A DNA stretch of 15,152 bases from DASWID01 sp049682815 (GCA_049682815.1 JBAUII010000042.1:1-15152); one strand, 5' to 3'; shown: positions 1 through 7,349, numbered from the stretch's first letter. Notes: generated from the sequence alone by a model not told the origin. A program made the numbers and translations.

Positions 1-31
1 TTTATCGGGGATCCATCGTTTAATTTTTTAT

Positions 32-55
32 TTTCTTTGTCTTGATACAAAGAAA
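32..55. repeat. Perfect 9-bp inverted repeat (hairpin) in the left intergenic region
   Basis: TTTCTTTGT (32-40) and ACAAAGAAA (47-55) are perfect reverse complements around a 6-base CTTGAT loop, followed by an A-rich stretch. The TTTGTCTTGATACAAA core resembles short interspersed hairpins that I recall from intergenic regions of many environmental bacterial genomes, so it may be a dispersed repeat rather than a gene-specific element. It could also act as a weak terminator for a gene left of the window. The hairpin is seen directly; its family is a recollection. Confidence 0.5.
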
Positions 56-242
56 CAAAAATCAAGGGCTGTCAAAAAATTAGGATTTATTAAATCAATT
101 CCTACAGCTAAAAATATTTAATCCAACCATACCCCCAATCTTTTTTTAACGCTTCCGGAATTGATTTTGGCAATTTTTTGAATGCCCATTTAAAATCTAA
201 GATACTGTCCCCGAATTATGTAACATCTACAATTTACGAGCA

Positions 243-275
243 CTTCGATAATTTTATCCTGAGCACAGTCGAAGG
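243..275. repeat. REP-like dispersed repeat fragment
   Basis: CCTGAGCACAGTCGAAGG (258-275) closely matches the widespread short dispersed motif of the type CCTGAGC(N)nGTCGAAGG found between genes in many bacteria. A CTTCGA (243-248) upstream and TCGAAG (269-274) inside the motif form a 6-bp inverted repeat, as expected for a folded REP-like unit. No second copy was seen in the window. It argues against a gene here, although a frame is open across it (178-435). Confidence 0.5.
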
Positions 276-406
276 GGTCGGTACAGGGTCAAACATGGAG
301 ATCGCCTTCATTTTCATAACTATCATAAGCCTGCGATACCACAAACAATACTGCCAAGTAAAACCCACATTGGAATTAATAATAAATATGTTATATCTAA
401 CATACT

Positions 407-1186
407 ATGGCGAAAAGCATAATGCTTATTTATGAACCTCTATCTGCCATCAAAGGGGATAAAGCCTACTGGGAATCCTATATCTCCTTCTACGAGAAAT
501 TCTGGGATCACCTGTCCTCTCCGAGGTCTATATGGTATGGAACGGATTATGAAGAATTTAAAACTGCGCTATCCAGATTCCTGGAAATTGAAATAGATAA
601 GATAGAGAACTGCTTTTTCTTTAAAGACGAAAATGGACGATATTACGTATCCCCACTGGGTTCCGAGCATTTGAACGCTCTGGTTATAGAGAGCGCCATC
701 CCTGAGTCGTGGTTTGTCCCCTTCGATGAATCGGGAAGAAACTTCTTTTACACGCATACAGGGTTTGGGGCGATTACAATGGATGGTATTTATTACAAAG
801 CAAGGCTCAGTTCGGGCTTGGAAAGAATAAAAAAAACCCAGAGGATAATTGGAAATATGGAAGAGAAAATCAGATCATCGGATTTAAGACCGCCTTTCTC
901 GCGACTCCTCTCCCAGATTCATGTAGAAATTAAGGACCTAGAGGTGTGGCTTTCAGCATTTGATAAAGATTCGTTTATTATACTCAATTACGGCGATATA
1001 TGCTCACACATACACCCTCAAACGTTTAAAAATGAGAATACGGCTATGGAGATATGGGAATTTCTCTCGTTGGTAGAGTCAGAAAAATTTGAAGAAGCTG
1101 ACTTAAAGATAAGATTAGTGCAGCAAAAATGGAAAGAAATTAGAGATAGGACCTCCGGGAAGATCGATAAAGCCAGACTCCAATAA
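407..1186 (+). CDS. Hypothetical protein, 259 aa, family not recognised
   Basis: I do not recognise this protein. It looks cytoplasmic: no signal peptide or membrane segment, and it is rich in aromatic residues (Trp, Tyr, Phe) in its first half, including an IENCFFFKDENGRYYVSPLG stretch near residue 65. The second half is mostly charged and probably helical, with a likely coiled segment around residues 135-180 and a Lys/Glu-rich C-terminal helix. The ATG at 407 is the first in-frame start after a stop at 398-400; an ATG at 422 is an alternative. Neither has a clear Shine-Dalgarno sequence. It stands alone, 172 bp before the SDR gene and with no visible terminator. The sustained open frame and non-repetitive composition support a real gene, but function is unknown. 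Confidence 0.65.
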   Translation: MAKSIMLIYEPLSAIKGDKAYWESYISFYEKFWDHLSSPRSIWYGTDYEEFKTALSRFLEIEIDKIENCFFFKDENGRYYVSPLGSEHLNALVIESAIPESWFVPFDESGRNFFYTHTGFGAITMDGIYYKARLSSGLERIKKTQRIIGNMEEKIRSSDLRPPFSRLLSQIHVEIKDLEVWLSAFDKDSFIILNYGDICSHIHPQTFKNENTAMEIWEFLSLVESEKFEEADLKIRLVQQKWKEIRDRTSGKIDKARLQ

Positions 1187-1207
1187 ACAAAATATTTTTA
1201 ATTTAGA

Positions 1208-1285
1208 GTGTTCGATAAATTAGGAAACAATGAAGATGCTGCTGAATTAGGTCACGCTTTTATCAAAAGAGTAAAACAATTTTAG
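1208..1285 (+). pseudogene. Possible short coding remnant between the hypothetical gene and the SDR
   Basis: A plus-strand frame (GTG at 1208, TAG at 1283) encodes 25 residues with protein-like composition ending ELGHAFIKRVKQF. A TAA closes the frame shortly upstream, and no Shine-Dalgarno sequence precedes the GTG. It looks like the C-terminal end of a lost gene rather than a functional small protein, but it is too short to assign and could be chance. Confidence 0.2.
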
Positions 1286-1358
1286 CCTTGCCCAAATTTT
1301 ATACTTATCATCAGAGATCGGAATAGTATGAACAAATTTTGGAAGGAGATTAAAACCC

Positions 1359-2144
1359 ATGAATGTAAGGCAACTCCTTGATCTTAAGGGCCGGGTAGCC
1401 ATCGTTACAGGGGGCTATACAGGAATCGGAAGGCAGATGGCAGAGGGGCTTGCAGAAGCCGGGGCAAGCCTTGTCGTCTGCGCGAGGAATTTAGATGGAT
1501 GTATGAAGGCTGCGGAAGAAATAGGCAAACAGACTGGAGTTGAAACCATTGCCTTGAAGTGCGACGTTTCGAGCCCAGAAGACGTAAAAAGTATGGTTCG
1601 GGCAGTTCTCGACAAATTTGGTAAGGTTGACATACTGGTTAATAACGCCGGGATTGCAACTGGTGGACTCCCCGAGGATATCAGCGTGGAAGATTGGGAT
1701 AGCGTGATCAGGATAAATCTAACCGGAACCTTTCTCTGCTCGAAGGAAATAGGGAAGGTCATGATTAAAGCAAAACGGGGAAAAATTATCAACCTTTCTT
1801 CGGTCATGGGATATCGAAGTACAGAGATCGTGAGTGCACCTGCATACGTAACAACCAAGGGCGCTGTGATCTCCTTGACTCAGGAACTCGCCGTAAGGTG
1901 GATTCGCCACAATATAAACGTGAATGCTATAGCGCCCGGATGGTTTCCAACACAGATGACAGACCCTGTCATCAACCCCGAGAAGATGGGAAAGGGAGAG
2001 GAGTTACTCCGCTCTATTCCTGCAAGGAGATTCGGAGGAGAGGACGACCTGAAAGGAGCTACCGTCTTACTCGCTTCTTCAGCCTCAGATTATATTGTGG
2101 GACAGGTAATAGTTATAGATGGTGGCACGCTTGCTAGGTATTGA
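1359..2144 (+). CDS. Short-chain dehydrogenase/reductase (SDR, FabG/gluconate-5-dehydrogenase type)
   Basis: An NAD(P)-dependent classical SDR of 261 aa, the usual length for the family. The glycine-rich cofactor motif TGGYTGIG is at residues 17-24, an acidic D69-V pair follows beta3, NNAG is at 95-98, the structural Asn at 120, the catalytic Ser at 147/148 (NLSS) and the Tyr-x3-Lys pair at Y163/K167. Arg43 after beta2 hints at NADPH preference. The C-terminus ends in the typical GQVIVIDGG segment. By family it reduces a carbonyl or oxidises a secondary alcohol in the cytoplasm; the substrate cannot be read from sequence. The start is set by a good Shine-Dalgarno sequence (AAGGAG, 1343-1348) 10 bases before the ATG. 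It is a single-gene unit with no metabolic partner beside it. Family assignment is firm; calling it FabG or gluconate 5-dehydrogenase would be guessing. Confidence 0.95.
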   Translation: MNVRQLLDLKGRVAIVTGGYTGIGRQMAEGLAEAGASLVVCARNLDGCMKAAEEIGKQTGVETIALKCDVSSPEDVKSMVRAVLDKFGKVDILVNNAGIATGGLPEDISVEDWDSVIRINLTGTFLCSKEIGKVMIKAKRGKIINLSSVMGYRSTEIVSAPAYVTTKGAVISLTQELAVRWIRHNINVNAIAPGWFPTQMTDPVINPEKMGKGEELLRSIPARRFGGEDDLKGATVLLASSASDYIVGQVIVIDGGTLARY

Positions 2145-2368
2145 GAAATATCATCGAAAGAAATGATGCGGGTTGTTTCTCTAATATTCAACAACATCGC
2201 AGGGTCAGGACTAAAGATTATACCGATCTTATAATGCCATTAACCTCAATTCTCTAATATTCTGTTTTCCCTGTTCCGTCCCTACTTTGATATAAGGTCA
2301 AAGGCTGATTCCGAGCTCTCGTCTTTCACTTATTGGTAATAATAATTGACAAACCTAGTCATAACCCC

Positions 2369-2740
2369 CTACGCCCTTGTTTTTATCCTAACCAGCTCAG
2401 CGTTTAAGTCCCGGATTCGGTGGGACATGGTTTTCACAATATGGTAAGCAAGCGACGGGTCCTCCTGGATCCTCCGCAGGAAGTTTTTCTTTTCCACCGT
2501 TAGCACCCGTACTTCCCCTATGGCACGCACAGTGGCAGAGCGAACCTCACGCTCGAAGATAGCCATCTCACCAAAAAAATCACCCTCATTTAAAACCGCC
2601 AGTCGCACCTCCTTGTTTTCTTTCCCTTGAAGTACCTTGACCTGTCCCGCCTGGACTACATACATACAATCTCCTGTCTCACCTTCGCGGACTATGGCTT
2701 CGCCATCATGATACAACTTACCCAAAGCACCTGTTTCCAT
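2369..2740 (-). CDS. Stand-alone cyclic nucleotide-binding (cNMP) domain protein
   Basis: A 123-aa protein that is almost entirely one CAP/PKA-type cNMP-binding beta-barrel. Barrel strands include IVREGETGDCMYVVQAGQVKV (about residues 16-36), and the phosphate-binding cassette is at 57-71 with Glu58 and Arg67, the residues that bind ribose and phosphate. Glu and Arg are nine apart, as in protein kinase A regulatory subunits rather than CRP. A short helical tail (about residues 90-123) follows, with no helix-turn-helix, kinase or channel domain, so it probably acts through a partner. It is the second gene of an operon: its Shine-Dalgarno sequence (GAGGAG) overlaps the stop codon of the flavoprotein gene 12 bp upstream, so translation is likely coupled. 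The natural inference is that it senses cAMP/cGMP and modulates the flavoprotein. The domain call is firm; ligand and partner are inferred. Confidence 0.9.
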   Translation of the reverse strand: METGALGKLYHDGEAIVREGETGDCMYVVQAGQVKVLQGKENKEVRLAVLNEGDFFGEMAIFEREVRSATVRAIGEVRVLTVEKKNFLRRIQEDPSLAYHIVKTMSHRIRDLNAELVRIKTRA

Positions 2741-2748
2741 AACATCGT

Positions 2749-2754
2749 CTCCTC
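2749..2754 (-). promoter_or_regulatory. Shine-Dalgarno overlapping the upstream stop codon (translational coupling)
   Basis: GAGGAG on the minus strand lies 8 bases before the ATG of the cNMP-domain gene and shares bases with the TGA stop (2753-2755) of the flavoprotein gene. This arrangement supports that start and suggests the two proteins are made in a fixed ratio. Confidence 0.65.
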
Positions 2755-4153
2755 ATTGTCTTTTCTCCTTAAAGGGTACTACTGAAATAGCCATGTCCCA
2801 GAGAAAACGACTCAGAAAGAAGGGATGAAAGGTGCGGATTAAGATTTCCCGATAGGGGGCGCTTCCTGTGAACGTATCCCACAACACGGTGCTCATGCGC
2901 CGGCCCCGACCCTCTTTCTGCTGTTCGCTCGATACCATACGCAAAACGGCACGTCGAGCAAAGCGTCGCTTCTGAATCTGGCGAGTAACAGCAAAAACCA
3001 TCTTCCCGATCAGGTTATCGGCACTGATAGCCTGGCAGGTCGGCCTGTAGTACCGTTTAAAATCGTTGACAGATATGCCGTGAAAGACAGCAGTCGTGGC
3101 GGCAGCCTTAGCGGTGCGGTAGGCAGCACCAATTCCATCCTTATACAATCTGGTTACTCCGCTATCGCCAATAAACACGATTCGATCGGCATAAGGATTC
3201 TCAGCACCCCGGACGTTTATGTAAGGCGCACATTGACAAGAGCCCTGCGACAAGTTCATGTTCGAAGGGAGACACTCCTTCACTTCAGCGGTATCCAGAA
3301 TCGATTGTACCAGAGACGAATCTATATCATCCCCCAAAATGCACAGTGACACGTAGTCACCCTTTGGCACAAGCGCCGCAAATTCTAGCCGAGGTATGTT
3401 AAGTAAAAAGACATGCATAGAGCTACCAACATATTTTGCTACCGTTTCTTCGCCCAGGTAATACTCACGGATAAAGGTCTTCGTACTACGAGGAACCTGG
3501 TAGTTCAGGCCTAAACCTTGGAAAAGCTTTAGAGTGCCTGAGTTCACCCCCACAGCAACCGCCAGCAAGTCGTAGGCCTGAGTCGTGCCCTCCCGTGTCT
3601 TGACTTGGGGCTTCCCATCCTGCAAACTGACATCGACTACCCGGCCATGTATCAGATGCGCTCCCTTCTCTACGGCCAGATTTTGCAGATAGCCATCGAA
3701 GCTACCCCACTTAATCTCCTTTACATCCCGTGGACCAGAGCCGCGGTACACCGCTCCGATCCTCTTCTCCTGAAGTGGCGTATCGATACGAACTTTGCCA
3801 ACATCTGTGTGAAGTACATAGGAGTCAATCCCCCTTTGTATTACCGTCGGGGGCAGTATAATCCCTTCAACGGCCAGGTTTTGCAGTAGACTCTCGGATA
3901 TTATCCCTCCGCACATGTTGCATCCCGTCGGACCAGGAATCGAAAAGTCCCGGGAATCGTAGATATCTACATGGATGTCCATGTCGACCATTTTTGCAAT
4001 CTTCAGAAGGAAGTAGCTAAAAAATGACCCGGCAGGCCCGCTGCCCATCACGGCGATTCGAGAACCATCTTCCAACTTAAGACCGGGATGTGCCTCTTCG
4101 GACCAAGCTGCAAGCTTACGTTCAATAGCACGTTTCTCTCCCGTCTCCAACAT
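2753..4153 (-). CDS. FAD-dependent oxidoreductase, geranylgeranyl reductase-like
   Basis: A 466-aa flavoprotein. After a ~30-residue charged leader comes a Rossmann FAD-binding motif GSGPAG at 37-42 with an acidic residue closing beta2 (D66). A CNMCGG segment (C78, C81) sits where geranylgeranyl reductases carry their CGG motif. The second FAD motif is IGDSG (329-333), followed by a Gly/Ala-rich helix (KDGIGAAYRTAKAAA) as in p-hydroxybenzoate hydroxylase and GGR relatives. A CxC (C306, C308) precedes it. The C-terminal ~80 residues are basic then hydrophobic (RTFHPFFLSRFLWDMAISVV) and may touch the membrane. It is the first gene of an operon with the cNMP-domain protein; the promoter at 4254-4282 fits. 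By family it reduces isoprenoid or other alkene bonds, or hydroxylates, using FAD; the substrate is unknown. The extra cysteines are not usual in the family as I know it. Confidence 0.8.
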   Translation of the reverse strand: MLETGEKRAIERKLAAWSEEAHPGLKLEDGSRIAVMGSGPAGSFFSYFLLKIAKMVDMDIHVDIYDSRDFSIPGPTGCNMCGGIISESLLQNLAVEGIILPPTVIQRGIDSYVLHTDVGKVRIDTPLQEKRIGAVYRGSGPRDVKEIKWGSFDGYLQNLAVEKGAHLIHGRVVDVSLQDGKPQVKTREGTTQAYDLLAVAVGVNSGTLKLFQGLGLNYQVPRSTKTFIREYYLGEETVAKYVGSSMHVFLLNIPRLEFAALVPKGDYVSLCILGDDIDSSLVQSILDTAEVKECLPSNMNLSQGSCQCAPYINVRGAENPYADRIVFIGDSGVTRLYKDGIGAAYRTAKAAATTAVFHGISVNDFKRYYRPTCQAISADNLIGKMVFAVTRQIQKRRFARRAVLRMVSSEQQKEGRGRRMSTVLWDTFTGSAPYREILIRTFHPFFLSRFLWDMAISVVPFKEKRQ

Positions 4154-4193
4154 CTTAAATGTCCCCGACCTTTTTCGGCAAGCCGATAGTAAT

Positions 4194-4207
4194 ACTAATG
4201 ACTAATG
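4194..4207. repeat. Tandem ACTAATG repeat in the leader of the flavoprotein operon
   Basis: Two perfect adjacent copies of ACTAATG lie between the predicted transcription start and the ATG of the flavoprotein gene. It could be a regulator site or chance; no function is known to me. Confidence 0.25.
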
Positions 4208-4253
4208 CACACTAGTTACCAGTGAGCATCAAAAAATCTTCGGTCTATATTAT

Positions 4254-4282
4254 TTTATACATCTCTCAATCTATCTTGTCAA
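4254..4282 (-). promoter_or_regulatory. Sigma70-like promoter for the flavoprotein/cNMP operon
   Basis: On the minus strand, TTGACA (4277-4282, 6/6) and TATAAA (4254-4259, 5/6) are separated by exactly 17 bases. Transcription should start near 4247, giving a leader of roughly 90 bases before the ATG at 4153. A tandem ACTAATG repeat (4194-4207) lies in that leader. Confidence 0.65.
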
Positions 4283-4433
4283 CGACGACGTCCTGCAAAA
4301 TATGAGCTCAAGCTTGATAACGAGTAGATAGCGAAAATAGAAAAAGTTCCCTCGTCATATAAGAAAAAATTGACAATCTGGTTTCCTGGAGTCGATGAAA
4401 AACGCCGTATTCCTTAAAGGGTTCTATAACTTT

Positions 4434-4463
4434 TTGATACATGGGTTCATAATTTGGTATAAT
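4434..4463 (+). promoter_or_regulatory. Sigma70-like promoter with extended -10 for the DJ-1 family gene
   Basis: TTGATA (4434-4439, 5/6) and TATAAT (4458-4463, 6/6) are spaced 18 bases apart, and TGG directly before the -10 supplies an extended -10 element. Transcription should start near 4470, about 80 bases before the ATG at 4550. It faces away from the promoter at 4254-4282. Confidence 0.7.
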
Positions 4464-4549
4464 TGTACAAGTAGCAAGATTGCTCAGATTGGTTTTTAAA
4501 TGAAACTCTGATCTTGCCATAAGCAAATATATAAGGGGGTAATGATGGC

Positions 4550-5128
4550 ATGATTAAAAAGATATTAATGATCGTTGGTGATTATGTAGAGGATTACGAG
4601 GTAATGGTTCCTTTTCAGGCGCTATTGATGGTGGGCCACACAGTCCATGCAGTTTGTCCTGATAAAAAAGCTGGTGAAAAAGTTCGGACAGCAATTCATG
4701 ATTTCGACGGTGACCAGACATATAGCGAGAAGCCAGGCCACAATTTTACGCTCAACGCAACGTTCTCGGATGTAAGACCGGAGGATTACAATGCACTGGT
4801 CGTTCCTGGCGGGCGTGCACCAGAGTATATCCGTCTAAATCAGAATGTATTAAAGTTTGTTCGCCACTTCGCCGAAACAAACAAGCCCATCGCAGCAATA
4901 TGCCATGGAGCACAAGTCTTGGCGGCTGCTGGAATACTCGAAGGTAGGAGTTGCTCGGCGTATCCGGCGGTGGCACCCGACGTTAATAATGCGGGTGGTG
5001 AATTTGTTGACATACCGGTAGACAAGGCTCATGTGGATGGCAACCTTGTCACAGCGCCAGCCTGGCCCGCGCATCCCGACTGGTTAGCAAAGCTCCTTAA
5101 AATATTAGAGACAAAAATAGAGCCATAG
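4550..5128 (+). CDS. DJ-1/PfpI family protein (probable DJ-1D-like glyoxalase III/deglycase)
   Basis: A 192-aa single-domain protein of the DJ-1/ThiJ/PfpI superfamily. The nucleophile elbow AICHGA places catalytic Cys118 next to His119; Glu17 (in EDYEVMVPFQAL) and Glu92 (in GGRAPEYI) sit at conserved acidic positions. The segments DYVEDYEVMVPFQAL, GHNFTLNATF and VPGGRAPEY closely resemble each repeat of plant DJ-1D, known for glutathione-independent methylglyoxal conversion (glyoxalase III). Length is normal for a single bacterial unit, which usually oligomerises. The probable role is detoxifying methylglyoxal or related reactive carbonyls in the cytoplasm. The ATG at 4550 has AAGGGGGT (4533-4540) at suitable spacing; nearby ATGs at 4542 and 4545 are out of frame. 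It has its own promoter and a convergent neighbour. Superfamily is certain; the exact reaction is inferred. Confidence 0.92.
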   Translation: MIKKILMIVGDYVEDYEVMVPFQALLMVGHTVHAVCPDKKAGEKVRTAIHDFDGDQTYSEKPGHNFTLNATFSDVRPEDYNALVVPGGRAPEYIRLNQNVLKFVRHFAETNKPIAAICHGAQVLAAAGILEGRSCSAYPAVAPDVNNAGGEFVDIPVDKAHVDGNLVTAPAWPAHPDWLAKLLKILETKIEP

Positions 5129-5292
5129 GAAAAGATAAAGGGGTCACCCGTAAATATTGACTAGCCACATCTGAACCCTTGGCATCTATTTGAAAAGTAG
5201 TATCTCTAATTGATCTTTGCCCCTGTATTGACTATGTGAAATAACAGTATTGGCTTTTTCATCACACAGGATTAAAAACCATTACCATCCTT

Positions 5293-7074
5293 TCAGACCG
5301 TTATTGTCGTGCCATCAAACTTGGTGAAGGTGAATCCGTTAAAATTCTCATTGTAGATTAGCCTTTGATCCCTAAGAATTCCTATAGCTACTGCTTCTCC
5401 TAGAATCAGTGACTCAGTGTAGTCCGAGCGCCAATGTATGCCTGCGAAGTTGCGTCCGATAGCAATGTTGGCCGCAAGCTTGCTCAGTTCGCCGCCCACA
5501 GTGAGTTCAGGTCCGGTGTATGGGTCTAATGATAGCCCGTCGGTACTTACCACGACCGGATTTGGGATGATAAAGGATTCTTCGAAAAGCGCCTTCAGAA
5601 TCGTTACGCATGCACCTGCGACAGTGGCATGGCCAGCACCATAAGCGGGATGCAGCGGCGACCCTTCGGGGAAGACCTGGGGCAATAGAAATGTTTCATA
5701 CAAACCAAAGACCTCGTCAAGCACAGGAGACTCCAGAACATCCGGATCGATAGGATATTCTGCGGCACCTGTCAAGTGGTTATGTATTCTACCGCCAAAG
5801 ACCTCTGGCCTGAGCCGACGATGCACGAACCACTTCTGATACCAGACAGCCTTTAGTGCCCTGGTTGCCACTTCACACATTATCGCCTTAACATAAGGGC
5901 CGCCAAACGTGCCAAACCCGTCCTGGGTCCGCGAATTGTTGTAGGGATTGCCCGCATTAAGTGGCGCCCCTATCCCACCGCTTTTCGGGTCAGCGGAAGG
6001 GGGGGTAAGCAGTATCAGACAAGCCTGGAAGTAGGCTTGAAAAAGCACATCCACATGCACCCATTGGGCGAGGTCACGGCCGTTGCGAATATACCTACGC
6101 TCTGAGTCGAACTGGTGCGACTCTTGGGGAACACATCCGCTCTGAACATTGAGCCACTCTGAATACTGGGTCATATAGTCAATGCCGGGAAGCAAGGTAT
6201 GCATCTTTTGCTCTATAAAATTCGCGCCGAACGGACAGGCTAACCAGAGGAACTGGGAGAGGTAGGGGCCAACCAAGTCACCAGGGGTAAAACCGCGGAA
6301 CAATGTACCAGTTGTAACCTGGCCGTTCACTTTAGGTCCACGGAAATCCGAGAGGCTTGATAGATCAGCGGTCGCATCGTTGGCTAAAGAATCGGACTCA
6401 TACTCAGTGAATGGAATATCGCGTAGAAGAGCCATCCAGTAGAGTTCGACCGCCTCACCTGCTTCTTCGGCGCTGCTGAAACTAGGAGCGGGAGGAATTG
6501 ATAAATGGTGCGAATCCGGCCCTTCGAGATCGAAGGCTAGTCCCGCCTGGGGATTTACCAGCCTACGTTGGAGTGTTTCGTCAGGGCAGCCAAGGGGTAT
6601 ATCCTCAAAGTCATCCGGATTACCGCTCGAAAGTGCGTTAATCAGTAAGTCATATGCATTTAGGTCAACTTCACCTAGATTATCATGTGGCAAGCCCTTA
6701 GAATAGCTCCCGATCTTGTTAGGATATAGGTCTTCATCGTTATTACAAGGATGCTCAGGAAGAGGAAGTTTTTTTTGGGAAACAGCCGCCTGCCGGCGAA
6801 CTTGAAATGCCTGTTTTCGACGTTGATGCGGAGTTAGGGGACCAACTTCTTCCGCTTTTGCTTCAGGAATTATCGCTTCTTGAATCGATGACAAACCAAT
6901 AACGCTAGCTGCTAAAGTAGCGGTTGTCACCATACCAATGTTGCTTATGAACTCCCGCCTGCCCAGGGAATCCAAGCATGATGCATCTTCTATCGCATCA
7001 TCCTGTTTTATGGTTGGATTCGTTTCAAGCCGGGTTTGAGTAGTTCTCGTTTTAAGAATTTGATCTCCTGACAT
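5293..7074 (-). CDS. Tat-exported vanadium-dependent haloperoxidase (PAP2 superfamily, bromoperoxidase type)
   Basis: 593 aa. A twin-arginine signal is visible: SLGRREFI (Arg39-Arg40), a hydrophobic stretch to about residue 61 and an AKA cleavage-like site near 74, preceded by an unusually long polar leader. The C-terminal half carries the vanadate/phosphate site: Lys414 and Arg422 (KWFVHRRLRPE), HPAYGAGH with Gly481-His482, and GRNFAGIH with Arg541 and His547. The K-R spacing of eight, the R-H spacing of six and His475 seven before His482 match algal bromoperoxidases (K341, R349, H411, H418, R480, H486 in Ascophyllum). The Ser next to Gly-His is Ala480 here. It should oxidise halide with hydrogen peroxide to hypohalous acid in the periplasm or outside the cell; a phosphatase role is the main alternative. 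Shine-Dalgarno AAGGAGGA (7081-7088) fixes the start. It is monocistronic. Confidence 0.88.
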   Translation of the reverse strand: MSGDQILKTRTTQTRLETNPTIKQDDAIEDASCLDSLGRREFISNIGMVTTATLAASVIGLSSIQEAIIPEAKAEEVGPLTPHQRRKQAFQVRRQAAVSQKKLPLPEHPCNNDEDLYPNKIGSYSKGLPHDNLGEVDLNAYDLLINALSSGNPDDFEDIPLGCPDETLQRRLVNPQAGLAFDLEGPDSHHLSIPPAPSFSSAEEAGEAVELYWMALLRDIPFTEYESDSLANDATADLSSLSDFRGPKVNGQVTTGTLFRGFTPGDLVGPYLSQFLWLACPFGANFIEQKMHTLLPGIDYMTQYSEWLNVQSGCVPQESHQFDSERRYIRNGRDLAQWVHVDVLFQAYFQACLILLTPPSADPKSGGIGAPLNAGNPYNNSRTQDGFGTFGGPYVKAIMCEVATRALKAVWYQKWFVHRRLRPEVFGGRIHNHLTGAAEYPIDPDVLESPVLDEVFGLYETFLLPQVFPEGSPLHPAYGAGHATVAGACVTILKALFEESFIIPNPVVVSTDGLSLDPYTGPELTVGGELSKLAANIAIGRNFAGIHWRSDYTESLILGEAVAIGILRDQRLIYNENFNGFTFTKFDGTTITV

Positions 7075-7263
7075 TTCCTATCCTCCTTTCTTTTGTGAAC
7101 AATGGAAAGATCGTTTAAAAAGATATACCTGTCTGAATTTCAGCAAAGGGTAATATCTAATCTAAATGAAGCTTTAATGCATGCATATTCTCTTTTTATT
7201 ATGAATCACATCCCTTTATCAATTGAAGCCATGTCAAATTTTAAAAGCGGAGAGACCACTAAT

Positions 7264-7292
7264 TTTATACTATACTTCGCAGTAAGTAACAA
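7264..7292 (-). promoter_or_regulatory. Candidate promoter for the haloperoxidase gene
   Basis: On the minus strand TTGTTA (7287-7292) and TATAAA (7264-7269) are 17 bases apart, about 180 bases upstream of the haloperoxidase start. The -35 is only a 4/6 match and the leader is long, so this is tentative. Confidence 0.35.
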
Positions 7293-7349
7293 GAAAAGAT
7301 CAAAATACTGAAAAAAACGCAAAAGCAGCAGCATCCTTAATTTAATCAA

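Larger units (their letters stand above)
1..406. other. Intergenic region with repeats, no gene recognised
   Basis: No convincing coding region. A plus-strand frame from 178 to 435 is open, but it has no Shine-Dalgarno sequence, low-complexity composition, spans the REP-like motif and overlaps the start of the next gene. The region is AT-rich and holds the hairpin at 32-55 and the repeat at 243-275. The upstream gene lies outside the window. Confidence 0.6.

Noticed and set aside
178..435. Plus-strand 85-codon open frame at the left end
   Set aside because: No Shine-Dalgarno sequence, runs through a REP-like repeat and overlaps the start of the 259-aa gene; composition is not protein-like.
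2177..2262. 13-bp direct repeat TTCTCTAATATTC between the SDR and cNMP genes
   Set aside because: Only two AT-rich copies 73 bp apart, no associated structure; most likely chance or minor duplication.
4308..4526. Minus-strand 72-codon frame upstream of the DJ-1 gene
   Set aside because: It lies across the DJ-1 promoter, and its translation shows no family or signal features.
7102..7311. Plus-strand 69-codon frame upstream of the haloperoxidase gene
   Set aside because: No Shine-Dalgarno sequence, no recognisable motifs, and it overlaps the likely haloperoxidase promoter region. A real small gene cannot be fully excluded.
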